From Oligoflexus tunisiensis (GTDB taxonomy: Bacteria > Bdellovibrionota_B > Oligoflexia > Oligoflexales > Oligoflexaceae), in contig NZ_BDFO01000001.1 of the NCBI RefSeq assembly GCF_001748245.1, positions 3,685,208 through 3,749,207 of the forward strand: a stretch of 64,000 bases of DNA. The letters run 5' to 3'. The position numbers and the translations under genes are program-made. Shown here piece after piece: positions 9,532 through 17,029 of the stretch (its first letter is position 1; every line of letters starts with the position of its first letter). The notes under the pieces were generated by a model. It made no database searches. It was given only the letters and a program-made list of their open reading frames with translations, and was not told where the DNA came from.

Positions 9532-10821
9532 ATGTCCATGACACCACGAGAACAGTTGGCGAGCGCGACGATGATCGCGACGCACGAGATCGTGGTGAAT
9601 CTGGAAAAGGCCAAGTCGTCCCTGGAGTCGCTGATCAACGGCATGCAGGACCTGACCTGCCTGATTACGACCGATGGTCGCATCATCTGGGGCAATCAGC
9701 GGGCGGCCACATGGCTGGGAATTGATCATGACCTGGTCCACCTTTGTGAGATGAAACAACTTTTTAAAGGAGACGACTGGACCCAGTTCCTGAACCGTCT
9801 GGAACCTTATCAGAACAGCGGATTGAACGGCCAGCCCAGTGAATTCCAGCTGCCGATTCAACAGGGCCCCAATTCCCGCGAAATTCTTTGGAGTGTACGC
9901 CCATTTCAGGCCGTCAGCATACGGCGTGGGACCATCCTGCTTTTGGTCGGACGTGATATCACCGAAGTTCTGCGCGAACGAGCCGAAAAAGCCAAGCTCG
10001 AAACCGAGCTGGAAACCGCTCAAATCATGCAGTCCGCTTTCTTTCCGCCGAACCGCATCCAATCCGCCGGTATTGAAATCTGTTCCTTCTATCGTCCCGC
10101 CGAACAATGTTCCGGAGACTGGTGGGGACACTTCAATTTCGGTGATGGAGTGGATCTTGTGTGCGTGGGTGACGTCACCGGCCACGGCGCGGCTTCCGCT
10201 CTTGTGACAGCCATGACGCAGGCCACCTGCATGGCCTACGCGAATACCGCGCGCATCGGCAAGTCCCAGGACTACCTGCATCCCTCGAAACTTCTGCACC
10301 AGATCAATAAGATTGTTTACGATACCTTCAAAGGCAAGTTCTTCATGACCTTCTTCGCCATGCTCTTCGACACCAAAACCGGTGTGGTTCGAGCCTGCAA
10401 CGCGGGTCACAACTTTCCGTTGCACCTGAAAGGGCAGTACCGCCGCCAGGCTCTCCGCAAGGAAGCTTTGCCGGACAACGTGAAGCCCTTCCGTGGTCCT
10501 GAGGCTCTTGCCATTCAGGGCAACCCGATCGGCTTCGATCCGGACACTGTTTATCAGGAAAAGGAAATGCCCTTGTCCGACCTCGATCGCTTCATCCTCT
10601 TTACGGACGGCATTATCGAGTGCAAGAACGAGGAAGGGCAGATGTATGGGTCATCCAGTTTCCGCAAATCCATCGGCCGCAGCATGGAGAAAGAGGGCGT
10701 CGCCTTCCGTGATTCCATCGTCGATAGCGCCCTGCAACACTTCGGCAAGCAGCCGCTGGCCGATGACCTGACTCTGGTCAGCGTTGATGTCTTCATGGGT
10801 AAGAAAAACAAGGCAGGTTAA
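9532..10821 (+). CDS. PAS domain-containing PP2C (SpoIIE/RsbU-type) phosphatase
   Basis: 429 residues from the ATG at 9532, which has GGAG 6 bp upstream; an upstream GTG at 9487 lacks one. A PAS-type sensor (~25-145) leads into a PP2C_SIATE domain. The metal-binding acidic residues are visible in order: S-G-D-W-W-G, V-G-D-V-T-G-H-G, F-T-D-G-I-I-E and A-D-D-L-T-L-V. Such enzymes remove phosphate from Ser/Thr of partner-switch anti-anti-sigma factors or STAS proteins. No STAS or anti-sigma gene is in the block. The N-terminal ~55 residues resemble those of the CheA-like protein at 12167. The stop codon overlaps that of the convergent CheX-like gene within the bases TTAA. Confidence 0.85.
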   Translation: MSMTPREQLASATMIATHEIVVNLEKAKSSLESLINGMQDLTCLITTDGRIIWGNQRAATWLGIDHDLVHLCEMKQLFKGDDWTQFLNRLEPYQNSGLNGQPSEFQLPIQQGPNSREILWSVRPFQAVSIRRGTILLLVGRDITEVLRERAEKAKLETELETAQIMQSAFFPPNRIQSAGIEICSFYRPAEQCSGDWWGHFNFGDGVDLVCVGDVTGHGAASALVTAMTQATCMAYANTARIGKSQDYLHPSKLLHQINKIVYDTFKGKFFMTFFAMLFDTKTGVVRACNAGHNFPLHLKGQYRRQALRKEALPDNVKPFRGPEALAIQGNPIGFDPDTVYQEKEMPLSDLDRFILFTDGIIECKNEEGQMYGSSSFRKSIGRSMEKEGVAFRDSIVDSALQHFGKQPLADDLTLVSVDVFMGKKNKAG

Positions 10822-11435
10822 AGCAGCTCGATCTCGCCGCCGTCGTCATCCATGGCAACTTCACCGTAAACAAAGAGATCCAGGAGTTCGGTCTCGAATA
10901 TCTCCGCATAGACACTGCAGGTGAAGTGGAAACCTTCGCCGCGAACCCGCCAGAAATCGTAGAGCCGCGACCCACGCACTTCATCCGACGAAATCAATTC
11001 ATCAAATCCGCTGGTGGCGATGGGCAAACTGATTCCCGCGACGATGCCACAGCTGTGCAGCTGCTGCGTGATCCCGCCGGCCACAAGGTTATTGTATTCC
11101 TTGAAAAGGTCATACGACGACTTCAGGATCTGCTCATGCGACCGCTCGGGGGCACCCTTGCGCTGGGTCAAGGCCATCACATCGGTGAGGTTGAAGTGCG
11201 ACTTGTAGGTAATACGCAAATCCTTGGCCGCGATCTGAATCACGGTCAGGTGGGAACCATAGATGAAGTCGTCGGGGCGCTCATGTTCTTCGATCACCAG
11301 ATCGCGTCGCGCGGTAATATCCGCAAACCGCTTTCGGGAGAGTTCGCGAATCATGGTATAGAGGTGTTGATGGGCGTCCTTCAGGTAAGCCAATGAATGT
11401 CCACCTTGTTTGCTCTGCTCTGCAGTCGCCGACAT
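10818..11435 (-). CDS. CheX-like protein (205 aa)
   Basis: 205 residues. The segment E113-Y-N-N116-L-V-A-G, followed ~16 residues on by I-S-L-P-I-A-T-S-G, matches the E-x-x-N catalytic helix and following strand of CheC/CheX/FliY phosphatases, which dephosphorylate CheY. Known CheX is about 155 residues; here ~40 extra N-terminal residues and an acidic C-terminal tail (ending E-I-E-L-L) are added. A paralogue with the same features lies divergently at 11583. The call rests on motif pattern, not overall identity. A CheY-like receiver at 14168 is the natural candidate substrate. Confidence 0.55.
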   Translation of the reverse strand: MSATAEQSKQGGHSLAYLKDAHQHLYTMIRELSRKRFADITARRDLVIEEHERPDDFIYGSHLTVIQIAAKDLRITYKSHFNLTDVMALTQRKGAPERSHEQILKSSYDLFKEYNNLVAGGITQQLHSCGIVAGISLPIATSGFDELISSDEVRGSRLYDFWRVRGEGFHFTCSVYAEIFETELLDLFVYGEVAMDDDGGEIELL

Positions 11436-11481
11436 GAGATCGGGCCCCCCTGTACTGGTTCTTACCTCTATTTAATCACAT

Positions 11482-11511
11482 TTGACAGTTTTCGGCAGTA
11501 TTCGGTATCAT
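11482..11511 (+). promoter_or_regulatory. sigma-70-type promoter of the CheX-CheA-CheY unit
   Basis: TTGACA (11482-11487), an 18-bp spacer, then TATCAT (11506-11511). Transcription would start near 11518, giving a leader of about 65 nt before the TTG at 11583. It lies in the divergent space between the two CheX-like genes. Confidence 0.55.
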
Positions 11512-11582
11512 AGACCTAGCATTCCATCACAATTGCTCCGATCTTTGCCGCGAGGTGTATCATCGACTCCGCAGCGCGTACC

Positions 11583-12170
11583 TTGGAAATACCCGGCTCC
11601 GGTATAGTTTCCGAGAATCTGCAAAAGCTTGTACGCTTTGCGTCTCTGGAACGGATGAAGACCGTTGCGCATCGTCAGGACATCATTTCCGAAGAATTGC
11701 CTTATGCCGCGGAACGCTTGACGGTTCACGCCCACTGGATGGCCTTCATCCTGCTGGCCGGCGAAGGCGGCAAGATCACCTTCAAGGCTCACTATAGTTC
11801 GAGCGATATCCAGGGACTCGTGGCCCGGGCGCTCAACAAGGACGTTGATAAAATCAACGCCGACCTGATCGGTGATTTTATGCGTGAGTACTGCAACCTC
11901 ACGGCTGGTGTGATCAAAGCCAGGCTCGCGGATGTGGGCATCAACACCGGTCTGAGTATACCTATCGTCACCCGTGGATTCGATGAGATCTGGCGTATGG
12001 ATCGGGATATCAGCAATGAGATTATTTCGATCGACGCCTGGCACCTCAAGTGGCCTTCGGGTAGCGTAATCTGCACCATGGCAGCACGCGCGGATGTCTG
12101 GGCGGCGGCGCAGGATCTCAAGGATCCCACCACCGATAACGGCTCCGAAAGTGATATGGAGTTCCTATGA
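11583..12170 (+). CDS. CheX-like protein, paralogue of the gene at 10818
   Basis: 195 residues if the TTG at 11583 is used. The start is uncertain: the frame opens after a stop at 11517, no good ribosome-binding site is visible, and an ATG at 11655 would remove 24 residues that the paralogue's length suggests belong to the protein. E102-Y-C-N105-L-T-A-G and the later L-S-I-P-I-V-T-R-G repeat the CheX pattern and align without gaps to the paralogue. The C-terminus is an acidic tail ending D-M-E-F-L. The stop overlaps the start of the CheA-like gene (ATGA), so the two are co-translated. Probable role: phosphatase for, or partner of, the receiver at 14168. Confidence 0.6.
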   Translation: MEIPGSGIVSENLQKLVRFASLERMKTVAHRQDIISEELPYAAERLTVHAHWMAFILLAGEGGKITFKAHYSSSDIQGLVARALNKDVDKINADLIGDFMREYCNLTAGVIKARLADVGINTGLSIPIVTRGFDEIWRMDRDISNEIISIDAWHLKWPSGSVICTMAARADVWAAAQDLKDPTTDNGSESDMEFL

Positions 12171-14131
12171 GCGTGTCCGCCAAGATCGAAGCCATACAGA
12201 ACCTGCACGCCACGCATAACATCATCTCGACCCTTGAACAGTCGAAATCAAGCATCGAACAGCTGGTCGATGAAATGCCGGACGCGCTTTTCGTTTTCGA
12301 CATCAAGGGCAATATCCTGAAGGCCAACCTCGAAGGCTGCCGCCTGCTCAAAGCCGAGCCTGAATACTATCTCGGCACCAACCTGGCCAAAGTTTTCGAT
12401 GTGGAATCATCCAATATCCTGTTCAATAAGATACAGCTGGTGGCCCAAAACCCCAAAAGTTTTGAGCGCCCGCATGAATTCGAACTCCAGGCCATTACCG
12501 GCAAGGATGAACAGCAACCTTATCACTGGGCGCTGCGTCCTCTGGTGCCTCTGCGCTTCGACAAAATCCCCCTGATCGTCCTCTACGGCCGCAACCTGGT
12601 GGATATTCGCAGTTTTGAACGCGAATTATCCCAGATCTACAGCAGCATCCCCATCGGGATCATGAGCGTGGGGATGCGCGGCCAGGTGGAGCCCAACTAC
12701 AGTCGCTACTGCGAATACCTGCTTCAGCATGCCCGCTATTCAGGTCTGAATAACGGCTTTGCCAAGGTCGGTATCGTCGAACTTCTCTTTGAACCAGCCT
12801 TCGCCACCATGAGGCCGGCTGAGATTGAAGCCTGTAAACTGCTGGTGCGCGCCATCGGGGAATCCGAGTACTGGTTTGAATCGGTGAGGACTCAGTTCCC
12901 GAACCTTCTGCGTCGTCGCATCGGGGACAGTGAGCTGTGGCTGAAAGTCGATTACCACGCCGTGACCGCTAATGGTATCGTTCAGAAAATCCTTATGATC
13001 ATTGAAAATCGCACGGATCTGATTCGGGAGCGCGAGGAGCGCAACGTCTGGATCAAGCGCAATGAGTCGGCGGTGCGGCGCATCCTGGAAATTCAAAACG
13101 CCGAAAACAGTATTCTGCAAGGAATCTGTCTCGATCTGGAGGCGTTGATCCGTCGCCTGGATCACGCTTTGGAAGTGGATGACTTCAAGGCCTTCAAGAC
13201 CGGGGTGGACGGGATTAAATTCGCAGCGGATAGCGCGGGTTTTCTCACCCTCAAGGAAATGGTCGAGATTTTGGAAGTGAAGCTGGCGGGTGAACCCGGT
13301 CAGGAACTTTTCAAGAATCGGAATGAACTCGCCAAGGAATATTCGCAGATCCGCACCGAGTGTGTGGAGCTCGTGCGCATTTTCTATACGCTGAATACGG
13401 ATGATGACATCACCCGTGATTTCCAGCACAAACTGGATCCGACCCTTTACAAGGACATTACAGCCACCATCGATCAGGCCATTCAAAGCATTCGGCCGGA
13501 CTCCCTGGAAGCGGCGCGTGATGTTCTGCATAAATTGCGCAAGCACGTCTTGAAAATCAACTATTTGCGCCTCTCGACCATGGAGCCTTTCCTGGCTGAT
13601 CTGGCCAAAGTTCAATCGGCCCACGATCGCAAGATGGTGAAGATAACCTTTGAGTGGGATTCGGTGCTGGTTCCGCCTGAACTGGCCCGGCCTCTGCGGG
13701 ATATCTTTGCTGTGCTGATTGAAAAGTCGATCAGTGGTGGCATTGAAACACCGGCCCGGCGTCGCAAATTGGGCAAGGCGGAATACGGACACATCCGCAT
13801 CAAGGCTGTGTCGGATGATCAAGGTGTTCAATTTCAACTGTCGGATGATGGACGCGGCATGTCGGCTGGCAAACTGCGTGAAATTATGAAGGAAAAGGGC
13901 ATCCTGAGCGAAGCCATCCTCCAAAAGATGACGGACGAGCAGGTCTTTCAGCAGGTTTTCGCCTCGTCGCTTCTACATAAAGAGAACCATGAGGCGGGTC
14001 CTATCGTGGATTTTACCGGCCTGAAACGGTTCTTTGATGAGCATAAGGCGACCGATATTCGATTAACTTCTCAGCTGGGTCTTGGACTCATGCTCCAGTT
14101 TCGTTTAAAATCTGATACAGAGGTTGTCTGA
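12167..14131 (+). CDS. PAS-containing CheA-like protein lacking key catalytic residues
   Basis: 654 residues, no membrane segment. A PAS domain occupies ~25-150 and a second PAS-like stretch ~150-290. Residues ~310-410 are a helical segment like an HPt domain, but where the receiver kinase downstream has L-H-T-L-K-G, this protein has V-D348-G-I-K: the phosphoacceptor His is Asp. The C-terminal GHKL-type ATPase domain keeps the G1 motif S-D-D-G-R-G (~559-564). In its N box the Asn that holds Mg is Lys520 and the nearby His is Gly. It is therefore probably not an active histidine kinase and may act as a sensor scaffold. It is coupled by ATGA to the CheX-like gene and followed by a CheY-like gene. 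Confidence 0.75.
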   Translation: MSVSAKIEAIQNLHATHNIISTLEQSKSSIEQLVDEMPDALFVFDIKGNILKANLEGCRLLKAEPEYYLGTNLAKVFDVESSNILFNKIQLVAQNPKSFERPHEFELQAITGKDEQQPYHWALRPLVPLRFDKIPLIVLYGRNLVDIRSFERELSQIYSSIPIGIMSVGMRGQVEPNYSRYCEYLLQHARYSGLNNGFAKVGIVELLFEPAFATMRPAEIEACKLLVRAIGESEYWFESVRTQFPNLLRRRIGDSELWLKVDYHAVTANGIVQKILMIIENRTDLIREREERNVWIKRNESAVRRILEIQNAENSILQGICLDLEALIRRLDHALEVDDFKAFKTGVDGIKFAADSAGFLTLKEMVEILEVKLAGEPGQELFKNRNELAKEYSQIRTECVELVRIFYTLNTDDDITRDFQHKLDPTLYKDITATIDQAIQSIRPDSLEAARDVLHKLRKHVLKINYLRLSTMEPFLADLAKVQSAHDRKMVKITFEWDSVLVPPELARPLRDIFAVLIEKSISGGIETPARRRKLGKAEYGHIRIKAVSDDQGVQFQLSDDGRGMSAGKLREIMKEKGILSEAILQKMTDEQVFQQVFASSLLHKENHEAGPIVDFTGLKRFFDEHKATDIRLTSQLGLGLMLQFRLKSDTEVV

Positions 14132-14167
14132 CCTCGTACCAACCGTGCTTTCTTGTGGGGATACATT

Positions 14168-14536
14168 ATGGCAAAGATTCTGATTGTCGATGACTCGGAA
14201 ACCCTCCGTATCCAGCTGCGGGAAGCACTGGAAGGCGCGGGACACAAGGTCATTGAAGGTGTTGATGGTGCTGATGGTCTGCGTCAGGCGGTTGAGAACA
14301 AGGACATCAACATGATTATCACCGATTTCAACATGCCGCAGATGGACGGTGTGACAATGGCTTCGAAAGTTCGGGAAATTCCTGAACTGGCCAAAGTTCC
14401 CATGCTGATGCTGACGACGGAAGCCACTCCCGATATCAAGGCTGCTGGCAAGGCTGCCGGTATCCTGGCCTGGATTGTGAAGCCTCTGGTTCCATCCAAA
14501 GTGCTGCCGGCCATTGAAAAGGTCTTGAGTCGCTAA
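14168..14536 (+). CDS. CheY-like single-domain response regulator
   Basis: 122 residues from the ATG at 14168, preceded by GGGG at good spacing; a TTG at 14153 is less likely. Acidic pocket D-D near residues 7-8, the phosphoacceptor in I-I-T-D-F-N-M-P-Q-M-D-G, the Thr in L-T-T-E and the Lys in V-K-P-L are all present, so it should be phosphorylatable. There is no output domain, so it probably acts by binding a partner, as CheY does. It lies 36 bp after the degenerate CheA-like gene, with CheX-like phosphatases upstream and an intact CheA-like membrane kinase downstream, which makes that kinase the most likely phosphodonor. Confidence 0.9.
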   Translation: MAKILIVDDSETLRIQLREALEGAGHKVIEGVDGADGLRQAVENKDINMIITDFNMPQMDGVTMASKVREIPELAKVPMLMLTTEATPDIKAAGKAAGILAWIVKPLVPSKVLPAIEKVLSR

Positions 14537-14870
14537 GACGAGTTCGCCCCCGTGTCCTCAAAGAGAGAATGTGCCCGTTAGCCTGAATCGAGTCATGCTC
14601 GGGCATTTCCTCATCCTCTCTTGCCTCTCCCCTGGCCGGTACGGCGCAAAGTTAAAACTATTTTTATGTATCACCAGAAAATGACCGCCCCAATATTCCC
14701 GCCAAATCATTCCTGAATCAGGGCCTTATTGCATAACGTATAAATCCAAATCGTCCATGGAAATGCCATGTTAGCTTAAAAAAGGACCACCCGGTCCGAA
14801 AGAAGCTTAACTGCGACCGACCTGTTCACGATAAACCGAAGGCATCGGGTTTTTTTCTATGTGGATGGTT
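14537..14870 (+). other. 334-bp intergenic region with two structured elements
   Basis: No ORF is supported. Immediately after the CheY-like gene there is a long imperfect stem: AAGAGAG (14561-14567) with CTCTCTT (14616-14622), enclosing TGCCCG (14572-14577) with CGGGCA (14600-14605). It lacks a T run, so it is at best an atypical terminator. The 3' part holds the leader structure described at 14770-14856. Confidence 0.5.
14770..14856 (+). ncRNA. candidate structured 5' leader or small RNA ending in a terminator
   Basis: Two nested stems, GTTAGCTT (14770-14777) with AAGCTTAAC (14803-14811) and GGACC (14784-14788) with GGTCC (14793-14797), are joined by A-rich internal loops. About 20 nt later a terminator-like hairpin AAACCGA/TCGGGTTT (14833-14852) ends in seven T (14850-14856), only 14 bp before the preferred start of the kinase gene. 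This is either an attenuator or riboswitch-like leader controlling the kinase, or a short independent RNA. I do not recognise a known riboswitch consensus. Confidence 0.4.
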
Positions 14871-16985
14871 ATGAAAAATCTCTCTCTTCGCATTTGGGTT
14901 ATTGGCGGTGTGCTCGCGACCATCGTTTCGTCCGTCGCGTTGGGTACCTGGATCTTTCTGAGTGATCAGCAAAAGAAGTTGCTTCAGGACGTTCATGAAA
15001 CTCATGGTCGCGTCACCCGGGTTCTGGCCCTTGGCGTACAGAAGGCCATCTGGGACCTTTCTCCCGAAAGCGCGGCGCCTTTAGCCAAATCCACGATGGA
15101 AGACACCCGGATCGTTCGCGTGACAATCTACGATGCCAGCGATGTTGTTTTCTGGGAGGAAAAGGACGAGGCCAGACGGGTCGGAAAGATCGTGACTCAG
15201 GAAATACCCATCCTCGCGGATGATCAGGTTTTAGGCAAGGTCGTCGTGGAATTCAGCATGGCCCAGGCCGCTGCCGAAATTCGCTCCCGCATGATCGACT
15301 TCATCGGTCTGGCTTTGGCCGAGATCGTAGGTTGTGTGCTGGTTCTGGCTGTTCTCTTGCACTATCGCGTTCTTTCACGAATCGATCGACTGAAGTCGGA
15401 AGCCCATGAAATCGCTGAAAAGCGGCTCACCACACCTTTCGTTTGGAATGAAAAGGACGAGATCGGGACGCTGGGGCAGTCGCTCGAATCCACCCGACAG
15501 TCTCTGGCTCAGCTCTTTGCTGAGCTGGAGGAAAAGAACCAGTCCCTGACCGTCATGAATGATCAGCTGGAAATCAAGGTTCAGGAACGTACGGCCACCA
15601 TCAAGATGATCCTGGATCATGTGAAAACCGGCTTCCTTTTGATCGATCAGAACTTTTCGGTCCTGGAAGGCTATACCCGGAGCTGCGAGACCCTGCTGGG
15701 ATCCAGTCAGATTCAAGCCAAAAAACTGAGCTCGGTCCTTGGAATCACGGGGGAGCCCGAGAAGCATTTCATCATGTCCCTGGTTCAAGTCTTTGATGAT
15801 GAAATGCCGGAATCCGTTTCCCTGAGTCAGATCCCCAGGAATTTTGTGATCGGCGACCGGACCATCTCCCTGGAAGGCAGCACCATCCGTGATGCCCAGG
15901 GCAAGGTCAGCAAGATCCTTTTCACAGTCGTGGACGTCACGCTGCTGAAGAGCATCGAGCTGGAAAATCAAATCAATCGTTCGATCGTCAATATCATGCA
16001 GAATATGAATTCGTTCCGGGACTTTATCCAGGATTCCCGCGACCGTCTGAAGAATTGCTATACCGCGCTGGAAACCGGCAATACTGTGGTTCTACGCCGC
16101 GATCTGCACACCTTGAAAGGCAACTCCGCGGCCTTTGGCATCCGTCAGGTCGCTGAGCTGATCCACTCCACCGAGGACAAGGAAAAGATCGTTCCGGAAT
16201 ATCTGACCTCGATTGAGGAGAGCCTCAAGGAGTTCCTGGACCGGCACTATGCCCTCTTGAAAATCAAGTTTGATAGCGAGAATCGTCGTTTCCTTTCGAT
16301 CGACGAGCATTTGCTGGACGTGATCGAGGCGGATATCTCCCGTCTGCAGAATCAGGATGAATTGAAATCACATATGAGTAACTGGCTGGCGGAAATGCGG
16401 AAGGACACGGTCGACAGCATGCTGGGTCCGATCAGTAACTACGTGCAGAAACTGGCCATGCAGCGCGGCATCGATATGGATTTCGTGGTGGAAGGCGGTG
16501 AAATTCGGATGGGGCGCAACGAAGCGGCGGATATTTTCCAGAACCTCGTCCACCTCTTCCGCAATGCTGTGGATCACGGCCTGGAGCCTTCGTTTGAGCG
16601 TGGCAAAAAGCCCGAAAAGGGTCGCCTCGGTTTGAATATCACCACCGACACGGATCACTATCTGATCACGGTGGAGGACGATGGACGCGGGATCGACCCC
16701 GATCGCGTGTTAAAGAAAGCCTTGCAGCTCAATATCATGACACCGGATCAGGCTAAGCGTTTAAGCCATGATGAAATCCTCAACCTCATCTTCCATGAAG
16801 GGCTGAGTACGGCCGAAACCATCACGGATATTTCAGGGCGTGGTGTGGGGATGAAGGCGGTCAAAGACGCGATCGAATCCGCTGGCGGGAACATGACCAT
16901 TCAAAGCGAGGTCGGGGTCGGCACGCGGTTCCTTCTTCGCATTCCCATGCATAAATCCACCGAAAAGAATCGCCGCGTGGCCTGA
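14871..16985 (+). CDS. membrane CheA-like histidine kinase (HAMP-PAS-HPt-ATPase)
   Basis: About 704 residues from the ATG at 14871 (M-K-N-L-S-L-R-I-W); an ATG at 14859 is also possible, and neither has a strong ribosome-binding site. Two membrane segments (~7-30 and ~142-164) flank a periplasmic sensor of ~110 residues. A HAMP-like region (~165-220), coiled coil, PAS (~245-360) and HPt follow, with L-H413-T-L-K-G-N-S-A-A-F-G. The GHKL ATPase has an intact N box (F-R-N565-A-V-D-H-G-L-E-P), G1 (E-D-D-G-R-G) and G2 (G-R-G-V-G-M). The HPt and ATPase are CheA-type but no P3 dimerisation or CheW domain is evident. It is the only complete kinase of the block and probably phosphorylates CheY-like receivers. 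Confidence 0.85.
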   Translation: MKNLSLRIWVIGGVLATIVSSVALGTWIFLSDQQKKLLQDVHETHGRVTRVLALGVQKAIWDLSPESAAPLAKSTMEDTRIVRVTIYDASDVVFWEEKDEARRVGKIVTQEIPILADDQVLGKVVVEFSMAQAAAEIRSRMIDFIGLALAEIVGCVLVLAVLLHYRVLSRIDRLKSEAHEIAEKRLTTPFVWNEKDEIGTLGQSLESTRQSLAQLFAELEEKNQSLTVMNDQLEIKVQERTATIKMILDHVKTGFLLIDQNFSVLEGYTRSCETLLGSSQIQAKKLSSVLGITGEPEKHFIMSLVQVFDDEMPESVSLSQIPRNFVIGDRTISLEGSTIRDAQGKVSKILFTVVDVTLLKSIELENQINRSIVNIMQNMNSFRDFIQDSRDRLKNCYTALETGNTVVLRRDLHTLKGNSAAFGIRQVAELIHSTEDKEKIVPEYLTSIEESLKEFLDRHYALLKIKFDSENRRFLSIDEHLLDVIEADISRLQNQDELKSHMSNWLAEMRKDTVDSMLGPISNYVQKLAMQRGIDMDFVVEGGEIRMGRNEAADIFQNLVHLFRNAVDHGLEPSFERGKKPEKGRLGLNITTDTDHYLITVEDDGRGIDPDRVLKKALQLNIMTPDQAKRLSHDEILNLIFHEGLSTAETITDISGRGVGMKAVKDAIESAGGNMTIQSEVGVGTRFLLRIPMHKSTEKNRRVA

Positions 16986-16999
16986 AGTTTCATTCCCTG

Positions 17000-17018
17000 G
17001 CTGCCCTTCTGGGGCAGC
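17000..17018. terminator. hairpin between convergent genes
   Basis: GCTGCCC (17000-17006) and GGGCAGC (17012-17018) form a 7-bp stem between the convergent kinase and binding-protein genes. Only short, interrupted T runs follow on either strand, so termination is possible but not certain. Confidence 0.4.
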
Positions 17019-17029
17019 TCCAAGATGTT

